Positions 10,901 through 20,165 are shown, numbered from the stretch's first letter. The stretch is DNA of 64,000 bases from an uncultured Siphonobacter sp. (GCA_913775095.1 CAJYIW010000019.1:434001-498000); one strand, 5' to 3'. Notes: generated from the letters alone by a model not told the origin. Numbers and translations: made by a program.

Positions 10901-10989
10901 AGGGCTTGCCCGGAATACAGCGAAAGCAGGCACGACCCCACGAGGGACAAGCGGCGTGTACGCATAGAGAGAGGCTGATTAAAGATCAT
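7954..10989 (-). CDS. Very large secreted tetratricopeptide-repeat protein
   Basis: This 1011-residue protein has a signal peptide (RRLSLVGSCLLSLYSGQALLAQ, cleaved about residue 32) and then TPR-like helical repeats through to the C-terminus; units such as YYNNGDYARAIPYLEKA and AYYNTREYDKASTQFKAY recur roughly every 34-40 residues. It is presumably periplasmic or attached to the inner face of the outer membrane. A second ATG at 10965 (MRTRRLSL) gives a better signal peptide and may be the true start. It is the first gene of an operon with the beta-barrel protein, suggesting a scaffold or assembly role for that barrel; that link is inference. No enzymatic motif is seen. Confidence 0.8.
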   Translation of the reverse strand: MIFNQPLSMRTRRLSLVGSCLLSLYSGQALLAQNTLNYTSADTYYRSGIEFIEKKNYASARQEFQRYLDTNKGLLASNDLNAVNAEYYIAMSALYLNQPEAEILSERFVKNHGDHPAAKQLYADLGNYYYNNGDYARAIPYLEKASGTEATFKLGMAQYYAQNFPAALKSLDVVKLGNSEFATAASYYAGVIRFRNEDYAGAVLDFRRIENSKEFGNEAPGWIAHSYYRQGQYDPLLSYAEPILRKGNKSGKKLDDLSLLTADVYFQKGNYPKAAEYYKMHTNFRGGKLPAAAAYRYGYSQYRQNDFNGAINTFKPLAANKDTLGQYSSYYMGISYLNTDNLQYSLAALDQARRLSYNKSVQEDAAFNHAKVQLDLGNGNQSVKEFDQFIQTYPNSAYLSESKELRGEGLLLSNNYALILDYLDKERNLTAKQRNQYQQAAYNIGINAFNAEKFDQAIVAFDKSLKYTDNRDLSVAARFWKAEATSAQQKYAEVIPQYTQLIASNEQSRIVPDFKIRSRYGLGYAYYNTREYDKASTQFKAYTDAVRGLPSADRSNYEDAMIRLADTYLVAKRYDEATKIYDQVAVTGKSDKDNALYNKGISLLYTDKYAEARTTLNQLLNQYPNSPYVDDAIFQLGMVELNQQNYQGAVTQFTRLIKQQTQSPILHAGYLQRAIAYSNMKRYDEAIADYQVILSKYAASKSAESALIGVQDALNSAGRPEEFSTIIKGYEQSNPNGESLEKVKYEAAKNLYFGEKYPQAIEAFQSYIQKYPASASTPEGVYYLADSYFRTEDRTNALKYYYQVIRENKTQFVNRAAQRAAELEYQNENYRAAANNYQTLLRTSSNKKDQVAGQLGLMETYFKGNKLDSSLVHAKEVINGGNAVLGAQNRAQLFAGKIALAKGDSKKAIEEFEKTAKLAKDSYGAEAIYNVAQILYKEKKCKESRDKIINELKEQFSDQQWIDRGFLLLSDVYVCLNEAFQAKALLNTIIEGAEDKAIVEEARKKLAALGK

Positions 10990-11172
10990 TCAGAACTATT
11001 GAATATAAAAACACATACGTAAAAAGACGATCCGGGGAACGGCGATCAGCTTACATAACTCCAAACGAGGACGTTTTGTGAGGGTTTTACAAAAAAAGAC
11101 AAATAAAAGGGCGGACTCTTCATTTCCATAGACTATTTTCACGGTTTAAACGCAAAGAAATACAAAACCGAT

Positions 11173-12987
11173 ATGATTCAACGACTCGTCGTTTTCGTTT
11201 TTATCGTGTTCTTTCTCTGCGGCTTCGTTTTTGTGCCTGATTCCATGAGTCAAACCCATATACAGTACATCATTTCAATGCCTGAACCCGCCACGCATTG
11301 CGTTCAGGTTGAAATGCAGATTTCAGAGGTAAACCATTCAGACCTCCATCACCAGGGCTATATTGATTTAAAAATGCCCGTCTGGACGCCTGGTTCGTAT
11401 CTGATTCGTGAATATTCCAAAAACGTTGACCGCTTAGAAGCATGGACGGATGACCTCCCGACGGAGGCCCGAAAGATTAGAAAAAATGTCTGGCGGATTC
11501 CGCTGCCTTCACATACCCGAAATGTAAAAGTTCAGTACCAGTTATACGCCAACGAGTTAACCGTTCGAACCAATTTTATTGATGATCAGCAGGCCTATCT
11601 GACCGGGGCCGCTACCTTTTTATTTGCTGAACCCTACGTTCACCTCCCCCACTACGTTAAAATAAAACCTTATTCCGACTGGAAATCAGTATCTACCGCC
11701 TTACCGGCCGTAGGCTGGGATTACCATACCTACCGGGCTGATACATTTGATCTGCTCGTGGATTCTCCGTTTCAGATTGGTTCGCACAAAACTCTGCACT
11801 TTGAAGCCTGCGGTATTCCGCATCAGATTGCCATGGTGGGCTCGTATGCTCCCGTGGATGAAGACCAGTTACTCCGGGATTACCAACGCATTTGTGAAGC
11901 CGCTCTGACGGTGGTAGGACAACACCCCTGTGAGCATTACCTGTTCATCGTTCAGCATACCAACGGGGGCAACGGCGGGCTCGAACACCTGCACTGCACC
12001 ACGCTGCAAACGAATCGGAATACCTACAGTCAGGATAATGCTTACGCCAATTTTCTGGGACTGGTGGCTCACGAATATTTCCACCTCTGGAATGTCAAAC
12101 GGATTCGTCCCGTTGAGCTAGGACCCTTCGACTACGAGAATGAAAATTACACGCACCTGCTCTGGATGGCCGAAGGCTTTACGAGTATGTACGACAACCA
12201 CATCCTTCGCCGGGCTCGCCTGAGTTCCGTAAACAAGTACCTGACGGATGTGGCTTCGGATATTAACTACGTGGTGAACACTCCGGGCACCCGGGTTCAA
12301 TCACTGGCGGATGCCAGCTGGGACGCCTGGATCAAATACTACCGGCCCAACGAAAATTCGATCAACACTCAGTGTTCCTATTATGTCAAAGGGGCGGCCG
12401 TGACGACTGTTCTGAATCTGAAAATTTTACAGGCCACGCAGGGCACTCGTTCGCTTGACGATGTTATGCGGTATCTATACGCCGAGTATTATCAGAAACA
12501 AAATCGCGGCTTTACGGAGCAGGAGATTCAATCCGCTATTGAGCACGTGGCAGGCGAGTCTTTTGATGCATTTTTCAGGGACTACATCTGGGGCGTCACT
12601 ACTATCGATTTTGATTCCTACCTGGCTTACGTGGGTTGTCACCTGGTGAACGAACTGCCAGCGACACTGGCTTTTCTCGGAGCAAACATCGCCCCTAACA
12701 AGAACACGATTACTTCCATCCTTAAAGATTCTCCCGCCTACCGGGCAGGCCTGAATGCTCAGGACGAAGTGATCACGGTGAATGGACAGCCCGTAACCGA
12801 CCTGAACCGATTTATCCTGACTCATAAGCCGAACGACGAACTGTTAGTGGAAGTAAGAAGAGCGGGCTTAATCCGGACATTTGATGTCAAACTAAGCACC
12901 ACTCCTCTCAAAAAATACGTCATCGTTCGGAATGAAACCGTCAGCGAAGAACAGCAACAACTGTTTGATAAATGGGTATGGGCTTGA
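11173..12987 (+). CDS. M61-family metallopeptidase with PDZ domain
   Basis: The 604-residue protein has an N-terminal signal peptide (about 1-25), an N-terminal beta domain (about 30-200), and a gluzincin catalytic domain with the zinc motif HEYFH at residues 300-304 and the third ligand in WMAEGF (Glu334). QHTNGGNGGLEH near 261 is the substrate-binding GGxE-type motif. A PDZ domain covers about 505-585 (GLNAQDEVITVNGQPV). M61 enzymes are aminopeptidases with preference for small N-terminal residues. Export suggests a periplasmic protein-turnover role. It is monocistronic and divergent from the giant TPR gene. Confidence 0.92.
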   Translation: MIQRLVVFVFIVFFLCGFVFVPDSMSQTHIQYIISMPEPATHCVQVEMQISEVNHSDLHHQGYIDLKMPVWTPGSYLIREYSKNVDRLEAWTDDLPTEARKIRKNVWRIPLPSHTRNVKVQYQLYANELTVRTNFIDDQQAYLTGAATFLFAEPYVHLPHYVKIKPYSDWKSVSTALPAVGWDYHTYRADTFDLLVDSPFQIGSHKTLHFEACGIPHQIAMVGSYAPVDEDQLLRDYQRICEAALTVVGQHPCEHYLFIVQHTNGGNGGLEHLHCTTLQTNRNTYSQDNAYANFLGLVAHEYFHLWNVKRIRPVELGPFDYENENYTHLLWMAEGFTSMYDNHILRRARLSSVNKYLTDVASDINYVVNTPGTRVQSLADASWDAWIKYYRPNENSINTQCSYYVKGAAVTTVLNLKILQATQGTRSLDDVMRYLYAEYYQKQNRGFTEQEIQSAIEHVAGESFDAFFRDYIWGVTTIDFDSYLAYVGCHLVNELPATLAFLGANIAPNKNTITSILKDSPAYRAGLNAQDEVITVNGQPVTDLNRFILTHKPNDELLVEVRRAGLIRTFDVKLSTTPLKKYVIVRNETVSEEQQQLFDKWVWA

Positions 12988-13135
12988 AGCCCTGGCTGCA
13001 AAAATCCTGACGACTGAGTGATTGCATAAATCAATGATTGACAAGTGATTACTATGCTAAAATAAGCCTTAGTATTATTTAGTTAGCAAATACTAAAGGT
13101 GCAATCTAGCTATTGACGACATTTGTCTACGTTTT

Positions 13136-13381
13136 TTAATCATCCAGCTCATCAATGGCATCTCCCCAGTCTTTGGCCATTTCTTCAAATCGACGCATGA
13201 CTTTGTCCAGAAAGGGACCGTTCAACATTTCTTTTAAATCATCCTCGCTTGTAATGTCAAACTCATTGATTTTATAGGTCTGTTCAAACAAGCCTGCTTC
13301 CACTTTTACGATGTAGCGATTATTCCAGGCGTACAACGTGATTTTACAGGAAGGATGTGGTACTTCTCCAATGACTTTCAT
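13136..13381 (-). CDS. Small conserved-looking acidic protein, function unknown
   Basis: The 81-residue protein starts MKVIGEVPHPSCKITLYAWN and is acidic, with a C-terminal tail rich in Asp and Glu (AIDELDD). A beta-rich first half and a helical second half are likely. Upstream in-frame codons would extend it to 94 residues, but the ATG at 13381 fits better because the extension would run into the divergent lipoprotein gene's leader. No family is recognised and no export signal is present. It lies head-to-head with the TPR lipoprotein at 13434, 52 bases apart, so the two probably share a promoter region. Confidence 0.7.
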   Translation of the reverse strand: MKVIGEVPHPSCKITLYAWNNRYIVKVEAGLFEQTYKINEFDITSEDDLKEMLNGPFLDKVMRRFEEMAKDWGDAIDELDD

Positions 13382-13433
13382 AATGATTATTAATAAGAAT
13401 ACTCCATGGCAACGAGCCATTTCTACCGCGAAT

Positions 13434-14459
13434 ATGCGACTAGTCCCTTTATTTTTCCTAGTATTATTTATGCTGAGCTGCGGAAATCAGCGGGATCAGG
13501 AAGCGTATCAGTTTTTTCTACGTGGCAATGATCAGTTATTAAAACAGGATTATCCGCAGGCCATTCGTTTTTACTCGGAAGCCCTCAAGAAAAAAGAAGA
13601 TTTTTCTGAAGCATTAACCAACCGGGGCCTCTCCTATCTCCAGCAGGGAGATGCCGAAAAAGCACTGACGGATTTAAATAACTCTCTGAAAATCAATCCC
13701 AAGCTTGGGAGTACGTACCAAAACCGGGGAAATCTTTTTTCTTTGCAGGGACAGTACGCTCCCGCCCGTCGAGACCTGGAAGAAGCCGTCAAACTCATTC
13801 CGGATTCCTCTTCGGCCTGGGCCTTACTTGGCAATGCTCAATACATGACGGGTCAGGAAGATCTGGCTTTTACTTCTTTTGATAAAGCCACCCAGTTGCG
13901 AGCCGCCGACTATACCACCTATGCCTTTCGGGGCTGGATTTATGTCCTACGCAAGGAATATGCCCAAGCACAGGAAGATTTTAAAAAGGTATTGCAGTAT
14001 AAAACTAATGAACCAAGTTCGGTCAATAACCTGGCTATGGTGAGTACGATGCTGGGTAATCCGCAGGAAGGATTGAAGTGGGCCGATCTGGCCGTTAAAA
14101 TTACGGAAGGCAAACTCCTCGCCTACTCCGTAAACAATCGGGCTTTTGCTTTGCTGGAACTCAATCGTCTGGATGAAGCCAAGGCTGAATTAGACCGCTC
14201 CCTTCGTTTGGATGAACACAATGCCTGGGCTTATCGCAACCTGGGCATGTATTACCTGAAAAAAGCAGAGCCTCAAAAAGCTCTCGAAGTCCTGGAAAAA
14301 GCGGAACAAATGGACCCGTCCGTGGACGAACTGAACTATTACCTCGGTAAATCCTACGAATTACTGGGGAAGTCAGCCGAAAAATGCAAAGCCTGGCAAA
14401 AGGGAGCTTCGCTAAAAGAAAAGAAAGCAGTAGAGGCTTTGAAAGCCTGCCAGTCGTAG
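13434..14459 (+). CDS. Tetratricopeptide-repeat lipoprotein
   Basis: Starting at the ATG at 13434, the 341-residue protein begins MRLVPLFFLVLFMLSCGNQ, a lipoprotein signal with the lipid-modified cysteine at residue 16. About eight TPR units follow (for example AIRFYSEALKKKEDFSEALTNRGLSYLQ is one unit, in two halves), ending in a Lys-rich tail. It is probably an envelope lipoprotein acting as an adaptor; no enzyme domain is present. The in-frame start at 13338 would place a long non-signal segment before the lipobox and overlap the divergent gene, so it is rejected. The stop codon lies inside a long inverted repeat. Confidence 0.87.
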   Translation: MRLVPLFFLVLFMLSCGNQRDQEAYQFFLRGNDQLLKQDYPQAIRFYSEALKKKEDFSEALTNRGLSYLQQGDAEKALTDLNNSLKINPKLGSTYQNRGNLFSLQGQYAPARRDLEEAVKLIPDSSSAWALLGNAQYMTGQEDLAFTSFDKATQLRAADYTTYAFRGWIYVLRKEYAQAQEDFKKVLQYKTNEPSSVNNLAMVSTMLGNPQEGLKWADLAVKITEGKLLAYSVNNRAFALLELNRLDEAKAELDRSLRLDEHNAWAYRNLGMYYLKKAEPQKALEVLEKAEQMDPSVDELNYYLGKSYELLGKSAEKCKAWQKGASLKEKKAVEALKACQS

Positions 14460-14525
14460 CCTCTGAGAATTGCACCAGCCGTACGGAATACCGTACGCTG
14501 CCATTCTATCCAATTCTCAGAGGCT
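14458..14525. terminator. Nested inverted repeat between convergent genes
   Basis: A perfect 15-bp outer stem (AGCCTCTGAGAATTG at 14458-14472 with 14511-14525) encloses a second perfect 7-bp hairpin (CGTACGG AATA CCGTACG at 14480-14497). The outer arm starts inside the stop codon of the TPR lipoprotein. There is no T-run directly after it. A terminator or mRNA-end stabiliser for convergent transcripts is the simplest reading. Confidence 0.65.
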
Positions 14526-14593
14526 CACTTTACTCAAAATTCTGACGTAATACTCTCCGTAATTTACTCAAAATAAACGACTTACGAACACCT

Positions 14594-16306
14594 TTAGATG
14601 CCTTTCATGAGGCTTTTAAATTGGTCGAAGTGCTGCTGATTCACCGAAGCATCACTGCTGATTTCCAGTAGTTTAGCTTTTTTATCGTCTAAAATGAAGG
14701 CAGGGAGGCTCTTTTCGAGAGCTTCGTAGGAATCCACGTGCCAATACTCCAGTCCTGCATCCTGAGCCGTGTGCCGGGCGGAGGTTTGATGACGCGTTTC
14801 AAAAAAAGTTTCCAACTCGGGTTGTTGACGTGGTCCTTCAATCATGCGAAAAATACTTCCTCCGGAGTTGTTGATGAGCACAATCCGAAGGTTGGCAGGT
14901 ACGTGCGGATGCCATAAGGCATTTCGATCGTAAAAGAAAGCGACATCGCCGATCAACACAAACACCAGTTGGTCCGTGGTGAGAGCAGCCCCGACCGCCG
15001 TACTCAAGCATCCGTCAATGCCACTGGTCCCACGGTTGGAAAAAACCTGAATGTTTTTTTGAGTACCTACGAAGTTGGCATAACGAACCGACATGCTGTT
15101 GGCCAAATGCAGTTGTGCGGGTTCGGGTAGAACGGACATGACTTCGTCAATGGCCTTGAACTCGGTAAAGGTCTGCGTGGATTGAAAATACGAACGAATC
15201 CTTTGCAATGATTTTTGTTCGGCATTCTCCCACTGCCTTAAATAATCGGTTTCGGGATCGTCATCTCCATGTTTAAAGGATCGCCAGTCTAACGTTTCGA
15301 GTAAGTCCCGAAAAAACGAGTCCGCCTCCAGGCTGAGCTGATGGGTTAAGGTCTGGAAGGGATCGATTAATTCCCGACGGGCCGTCAGGTGATAGTGATA
15401 CCTGGGCTTATATTTCCGCAGAAATAGTTTCAGATTCTTGGAAACGAAGGCGTCCCCGAACGAAATCACTAGTTCCGGCTGAAGGTCTTCCAGCAACTTA
15501 GTATCGGCAGTAGCCAGGAAAAAATCTGGATGCGTAATGAAATTTCCGTGAAGATTAGAAAGGATCTCCCCTACTACGGGAATTCCTAATTCATCTTTGA
15601 TCTGCTTCAGAGTAGTCAGCAGTTTCGCTGAAATCACCTGCTGGCCGGCCAGCACGATCACCCGGTCTGTAGATTCCAGGTGTCCCAGCAATTCTTCCCA
15701 TACGTCCAGGGGTAACTGGCTCTTTCCGCTGGAGCGGGGAATAACCTTAGGAGAACCGTACGCGAAAACCTCACCGGGTCCGGGATAAAAAGGTTCGCGA
15801 ATGGGTACGTTCAGATGAACCGGACCTTTGGGATTTTCTTCAGCTATAGCAATCAATTGATTCATGGTTCGCTCGATGAACCATAGGCTGTCGGCATGTC
15901 CATAATCAGCGGGTAAAGTGCCGGCCTCTTTTACGTGCTTCCCATACACCGAATTCTGATGAATCATCTGCCCATCCTGCTGATGAATCCATTCGGGGGG
16001 GCGGTCTGCCGTTAATACCAGTAATGGAACTTCCAGGAAATAGGCTTCCGCAATCGCGGGTGCAAAATTCAGGGCAGCCGTTCCGGAAGTGCAGATTAAC
16101 ACGACGGGCTTGTTCAGTTGCTGGGCCATACCCAGGGCTACATAAGCGGCGGCCCGTTCATCGGGAATTACCTTGGTCTGAATGGCAGGGTGCCGGGCGA
16201 AAGCCAAAGTTAAAGCGGCGGATCGGGAACCCGGAGCAATAACCGCATGCACGATTCCCCGACGAACGCATAATTCCGCTATGTCTAAAATAGGCTGTAA
16301 AATCAT
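14594..16306 (-). CDS. menD: SEPHCHC synthase MenD (menaquinone biosynthesis)
   Basis: This 570-residue thiamine-diphosphate enzyme starts MILQPILDIAELCVRRG and has the N-terminal motif APGSRSAALTLAFARHP and DERAAAYVALGMA, with the cofactor-activating glutamate, both typical of MenD. The C-terminal ThDP/metal motif is GDVAFFYDRNALW ... NNSGGSIF near residues 455-485. It condenses 2-oxoglutarate with isochorismate to make SEPHCHC in menaquinone synthesis. Other men genes are not adjacent. Length is normal. Confidence 0.96.
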   Translation of the reverse strand: MILQPILDIAELCVRRGIVHAVIAPGSRSAALTLAFARHPAIQTKVIPDERAAAYVALGMAQQLNKPVVLICTSGTAALNFAPAIAEAYFLEVPLLVLTADRPPEWIHQQDGQMIHQNSVYGKHVKEAGTLPADYGHADSLWFIERTMNQLIAIAEENPKGPVHLNVPIREPFYPGPGEVFAYGSPKVIPRSSGKSQLPLDVWEELLGHLESTDRVIVLAGQQVISAKLLTTLKQIKDELGIPVVGEILSNLHGNFITHPDFFLATADTKLLEDLQPELVISFGDAFVSKNLKLFLRKYKPRYHYHLTARRELIDPFQTLTHQLSLEADSFFRDLLETLDWRSFKHGDDDPETDYLRQWENAEQKSLQRIRSYFQSTQTFTEFKAIDEVMSVLPEPAQLHLANSMSVRYANFVGTQKNIQVFSNRGTSGIDGCLSTAVGAALTTDQLVFVLIGDVAFFYDRNALWHPHVPANLRIVLINNSGGSIFRMIEGPRQQPELETFFETRHQTSARHTAQDAGLEYWHVDSYEALEKSLPAFILDDKKAKLLEISSDASVNQQHFDQFKSLMKGI

Positions 16307-16350
16307 GACTATTACATTAGCTACTTAATCAGGTCAACAAAATCTTCATA

Positions 16351-16380
16351 AAAAAAGCCTCCTGATGGAGGCTTTTTTTT
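16351..16380. terminator. Terminator downstream of rpoD
   Basis: The hairpin AAAAAAGCCTCC/GGAGGCTTTTTT with a TGAT loop has T-runs on both strands. It lies between the menD start and the rpoD stop, so it ends the rpoD transcript. Confidence 0.85.
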
Positions 16381-16399
16381 TTCACTGCTTGAAAGATAC

Positions 16400-17263
16400 T
16401 TATCCTAAATACGTCTTCAACGCTTTGCTGCGGGAAGTATGACGTAACCGGCGAATGGCTTTTTCCTTGATTTGACGTACCCGTTCGCGAGTCAGATTGA
16501 ATTTTTCTCCAATCTCTTCCAGCGTCATGGCATGATTTCCATCCAGGCCAAAGTACAGCGTGATGACATCCGCCTCCCGTTGGGTCAGGGTAGACAATGC
16601 CCGTTGTACTTCTTTCCGGAGTGACTCATTGACCAGTCCTGAATCGGGCTTATCTTCGCCGTCATTTTCAAGAACATCCAGTAAGGAGTTTTCCTCTCCC
16701 TGTACGAAAGGAGCATCCATCGAAACGTGACGACCTGAAATCTTCAGGGTATCTACCACTTCTCCGGCGGAAATCTCCAGCACTTCGGCTAATTCTTCTG
16801 GAGAAGGTTCCCGCTCAAACCGTTGCTCAAGTTCCGAGAACGTTTTAGAAATTTTATTCAGGGAACCTACCCGGTTCAGGGGCAGACGAACAATACGGGA
16901 TTGTTCGGCCAGGGCCTGAAGAATAGATTGGCGAATCCACCATACGGCGTATGAAATGAATTTAAAACCACGGGTTTCGTCGAAACGCTGGGCGGCTTTG
17001 ATCAAACCTAAGTTACCTTCGTTGATTAAGTCCCCCAGAGACAGACCTTGATTCTGATATTGTTTAGCTACCGAAACTACGAAACGTAAGTTCGCTTTTG
17101 TCAGTCGCTCTAACGCTAATTGGTCACCTTCACGAATTCTTCGAGCCAGTTCTACCTCCTCGTCCGGGGTGAGCAAATCCACTTTACCAATTTCCTGAAG
17201 GTATTTATCAAGAGATTGGCTTTCCCGGTTAGTGATCTGCTTAGAAATTTTTAGCTGTCTCAT
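16400..17263 (-). CDS. rpoD: Primary RNA polymerase sigma factor RpoD/SigA
   Basis: At 287 residues this is the short form typical of Bacteroidota, lacking region 1.1 and the large non-conserved insert. Region 1.2 is at about 15-50 ([18 protein letters not shown]), region 2 at about 75-135 ([17 protein letters not shown], then [10 protein letters not shown] for -10/-7 melting), region 3 around 140-200, and region 4 with the C-terminal helix-turn-helix [19 protein letters not shown]. It directs transcription from the TTG...TAnnTTTG promoters seen across the window. It stands alone with its own terminator. Confidence 0.96.
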   Translation of the reverse strand: MRQLKISKQITNRESQSLDKYLQEIGKVDLLTPDEEVELARRIREGDQLALERLTKANLRFVVSVAKQYQNQGLSLGDLINEGNLGLIKAAQRFDETRGFKFISYAVWWIRQSILQALAEQSRIVRLPLNRVGSLNKISKTFSELEQRFEREPSPEELAEVLEISAGEVVDTLKISGRHVSMDAPFVQGEENSLLDVLENDGEDKPDSGLVNESLRKEVQRALSTLTQREADVITLYFGLDGNHAMTLEEIGEKFNLTRERVRQIKEKAIRRLRHTSRSKALKTYLG

Positions 17264-17355
17264 CTGGCATCAGAATTTGCTTATGGGTTGCTGATGATTA
17301 TGTAACATGAAATCGTGAATAAAAAATTCAGGAATGGACGCGTATCCTGCAAAAA

Positions 17356-19563
17356 TTAATTGCGGGGGCGACGATTCTCAGAACTTCCGCGTTCTCCGCG
17401 TTCAGGACGTTCGCTACGTTCAGGTCTTTCAGGACGTTCCTGATACCCTTCAGGTTTTGGCAAAAGTACCCGACGGGATAAACGGAATTTTCCGGTTTTC
17501 TGATCTACTTCAATCAGTTTTACCTGAACTTCCTCACCTACTTCCAGCACACCCTTCATGGCGGGGAGACGATCCCATGAAATTTCAGAGATGTGTAACA
17601 GACCATCACGGCCAGGTAAAAATTCTACGAAAGCACCGAAGTCAGTAACCGTTTTCACTTTACCGGTATATACTTCACCTACTTCGGGCACCGTGACAAT
17701 ACCTTTTACACGACCCACTGCTGCATCCATCGCTTCTTTGTTCGTCGCGAAAATGCTGACGTAGCCGCGGCTGTCTTTTTCTTCAATGGTAATCGTGGCA
17801 CCCGTAGTCTTCTGGATTTCCTGAACTACCTTGCCACCAGGCCCGATTACGGCACCGATAAATTCCTGAGGAATTTCGATAACCACGGCACGGGGAGCAT
17901 GAGGCTTCAGATCCGGACGTACTTCGGCAAGGGCTTTCTTCATTTCTCCGAGGATATGAAGACGACCCGCTTTCGCCTGAGACAGAGCTTCGGCTACTAC
18001 CTCGTAGGACAGACCATCGATCTTCATGTCCATCTGACAGGCCGTGATTCCTTTTTCAGTACCCGTTACTTTGAAATCCATATCGCCTAAGTGATCTTCA
18101 TCACCCAGGATATCCGAAAGAACCGCGTACTTACCCGTCTCAGGGTCAGAGATTAATCCCATCGCGATTCCGGAAACAGGGGCTTTAATTTTTACTCCGG
18201 CATCCATCAGAGCCAGCGTTCCGGCACACACCGTTGCCATCGAAGAAGAGCCGTTGGATTCCAGAATGTCCGAAACGATACGAATCGTATAGGGGTTTTC
18301 TGATTCTGGAGGTAATACCTTTCTAATGGCACGCATCGCCAGGTTACCATGGCCGACTTCACGACGTCCAGGTCCGCGGTTTGGCTTTACTTCGCCCGTT
18401 GAGAATCCGGGGAAGTTATAGTGCAGCATGAATTTGTTGTAACCCGAAACCAGGGGCTGATCAACAATCTGCTCATCGAGTCTCGTACCTAAGGTTGCCG
18501 TAGTGATCGACTGGGTTTCTCCGCGAGTGAACACGGATGAACCGTGAGCCCGGGGAAGGTAATCCACTTCGCACCAGATGGGACGAATCTCATCCAGCTG
18601 ACGTCCGTCCAGACGACGACGCTCATTCAGAACCAGGTTACGGGAAGCGTCTTTCTCGATATCATGGAAATACGTTCCTACCAGACTCAGATCTACGGTA
18701 TGATCTTCGGGCAAAGTCGACAGGTATTCCTGACGTACGGCTTTGAACCCTTCTTTACGAATCGCTTTGTTGGGGTTACCCTGAGCAGCGACTGCGTACA
18801 CTTTATCGTAATAATTTGTATATAGATACTTTTTCAGTTCGGGATCGTGAGTCTCGTGGTTGTATTCACGCTTCACCGTTTTACCTACTTCAGCTTCCAG
18901 TTCTTTCTGAGCTACACACTGCAGTTTAATAGCTTCGTGTGCAGTTTTGAGTGCCGTTAACATATCCTCTTCAGATACCTCGTTGCACTCCCCTTCCACC
19001 ATCAGAATGTCGGTATTGTTACCTGCTACGATCAGATCCAGCTCCGCACGCTCAAGCATGGAAGTGGGCGGATTGATCAGATACAAACCGTCAATTTTTG
19101 CTACGCGAACTTCAGAAATAGGACCATTGAAAGGAATATCAGATACCATCAGTGCCGCAGAAGCCGCCAGACCAGCCAGGGCATCGGGTAATACTTCAGG
19201 ATCTGCGGAAATCATCATGATGTTTACCTGAACATCCGCGTGAAAGTCTCCCGGAAAAGTAGGACGCAAGGCCCGGTCTACCAGACGACTCACCAGAATT
19301 TCGTAATCAGAAAGACGACCTTCCCGACGCTGAAAGCTTCCTGGGATTTTACCGGCAGAGGCAAATTTCTCCTGGTAATCTACTGATAAAGGTAAGAAAT
19401 CAGTGCCAGGACGTGCTTCCGGAGCAGCTACGGCAGTGGCCAGTAACATCGTGTCGCCCATGCGAACTACGACAGAACCATCCGCCTGTTTAGCCAGTTT
19501 GCCTGTTTCGATGGTGACGATACGACCATCCGGAAGGCTGAGTTTTTTAGTTACAACGTTCAT
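17356..19563 (-). CDS. pnp: Polynucleotide phosphorylase (PNPase)
   Basis: The 735-residue enzyme has two RNase PH-like domains (about 1-220 and 310-540, with [17 protein letters not shown] in the catalytic core), then a KH domain (about 555-615; [17 protein letters not shown]) and an S1 domain (about 622-692; [15 protein letters not shown]). It degrades RNA phosphorolytically and also makes tails. A 30-residue low-complexity tail of [14 protein letters not shown] repeats follows the S1 domain and may bind RNA or partners. The leader upstream (19578-19678) carries repeats and a hairpin and may mediate autoregulation, as known for PNPase in other bacteria. rpsO lies upstream on the same strand, the common rpsO-pnp order. 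Confidence 0.97.
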   Translation of the reverse strand: MNVVTKKLSLPDGRIVTIETGKLAKQADGSVVVRMGDTMLLATAVAAPEARPGTDFLPLSVDYQEKFASAGKIPGSFQRREGRLSDYEILVSRLVDRALRPTFPGDFHADVQVNIMMISADPEVLPDALAGLAASAALMVSDIPFNGPISEVRVAKIDGLYLINPPTSMLERAELDLIVAGNNTDILMVEGECNEVSEEDMLTALKTAHEAIKLQCVAQKELEAEVGKTVKREYNHETHDPELKKYLYTNYYDKVYAVAAQGNPNKAIRKEGFKAVRQEYLSTLPEDHTVDLSLVGTYFHDIEKDASRNLVLNERRRLDGRQLDEIRPIWCEVDYLPRAHGSSVFTRGETQSITTATLGTRLDEQIVDQPLVSGYNKFMLHYNFPGFSTGEVKPNRGPGRREVGHGNLAMRAIRKVLPPESENPYTIRIVSDILESNGSSSMATVCAGTLALMDAGVKIKAPVSGIAMGLISDPETGKYAVLSDILGDEDHLGDMDFKVTGTEKGITACQMDMKIDGLSYEVVAEALSQAKAGRLHILGEMKKALAEVRPDLKPHAPRAVVIEIPQEFIGAVIGPGGKVVQEIQKTTGATITIEEKDSRGYVSIFATNKEAMDAAVGRVKGIVTVPEVGEVYTGKVKTVTDFGAFVEFLPGRDGLLHISEISWDRLPAMKGVLEVGEEVQVKLIEVDQKTGKFRLSRRVLLPKPEGYQERPERPERSERPERGERGSSENRRPRN

Positions 19564-19577
19564 ATGTTTTCGTTTAG

Positions 19578-19678
19578 ACCGCTTTTGAGACCGCTCTCCA
19601 CTAAGCGAGGGACCGCTGTGTAGCTCATCTGAATGGAGGAACCGCTTTCAAGAGGTTAACCAGACGGTTAATCTGGTT
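19578..19678 (-). promoter_or_regulatory. pnp leader with repeated AGCGGT words and a hairpin
   Basis: On the pnp message strand AGCGGT occurs four times (plus-strand ACCGCT at 19578, 19590, 19612 and 19641). Farther upstream AACCAGA (19658-19664) pairs with TCTGGTT (19672-19678) to make a 7-bp hairpin. The region sits directly before the pnp start. Cis-regulation is inferred from position and repetition only. Confidence 0.45.
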
Positions 19679-19781
19679 TAGTATTGTTTAACTTCGTTTT
19701 CCGCTTTCTATTATGTAAGAGTAAAAAAAGGGGAAGAAGTAACCTGCTCGTCGAAGAAAAATTTTCAGGACAAACGCAAAA

Positions 19782-19819
19782 CAAGTCAGGGAATTCACAA
19801 AAAGGAATTCCCTGACTTG
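19782..19819 (-). terminator. Terminator of rpsO
   Basis: A perfect 15-bp stem (CAAGTCAGGGAATTC) with an 8-base loop, 12 bases past the rpsO stop, followed by TTTTGCGTTT on the minus strand. Confidence 0.85.
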
Positions 19820-19831
19820 ATAATCAACCGA

Positions 19832-20107
19832 TTATTTACGGAGACCTAATTCTGCAATGATTGCACGGTAACGATTAATATCTTTCTTGTGTAGATAGTC
19901 AAGCAGACGACGACGTTTACCTACTAATTTCAAAAGACCTGCCTGAGTAGCGTAATCTTTTTTGTGTACTTTCAAGTGTCCTGTTAAAGAACTAATCCGG
20001 TACGTAAACAGAGCAATTTGCGATTCAGCCGAACCTGTGTCGGTTGCTGACTTGGCATGCCCCTGCGATTCAAAAATTTCTTTTTTCTTGTCGGCAGTCA
20101 GATACAT
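19832..20107 (-). CDS. rpsO: 30S ribosomal protein S15
   Basis: The 91-residue protein starts [16 protein letters not shown] and carries the S15 signature ([19 protein letters not shown], then [16 protein letters not shown]). S15 binds the central domain of 16S rRNA early in 30S assembly. It has a good TACTTTTG promoter box 29 bases upstream and its own terminator, so most transcripts should be monocistronic. Confidence 0.98.
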   Translation of the reverse strand: MYLTADKKKEIFESQGHAKSATDTGSAESQIALFTYRISSLTGHLKVHKKDYATQAGLLKLVGKRRRLLDYLHKKDINRYRAIIAELGLRK

Positions 20108-20135
20108 GTGATGCAGCTAATTTAATTGTGAATCG

Positions 20136-20143
20136 CAAAAGTA
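20136..20143 (-). promoter_or_regulatory. -7 box of rpsO (TACTTTTG)
   Basis: On the minus strand TACTTTTGCG occurs 29 bases before the rpsO start codon and matches the Bacteroidota -7 consensus TAnnTTTG exactly. A clean TTG at the -33 position is not seen. Confidence 0.6.
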
Positions 20144-20165
20144 CGCAAATTTTAGATAAAAAACA

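Noticed and set aside
11869-12825. Several minus-strand ORFs inside the M61 peptidase gene
   Set aside because: Antisense shadows of a gene with a clear catalytic motif.
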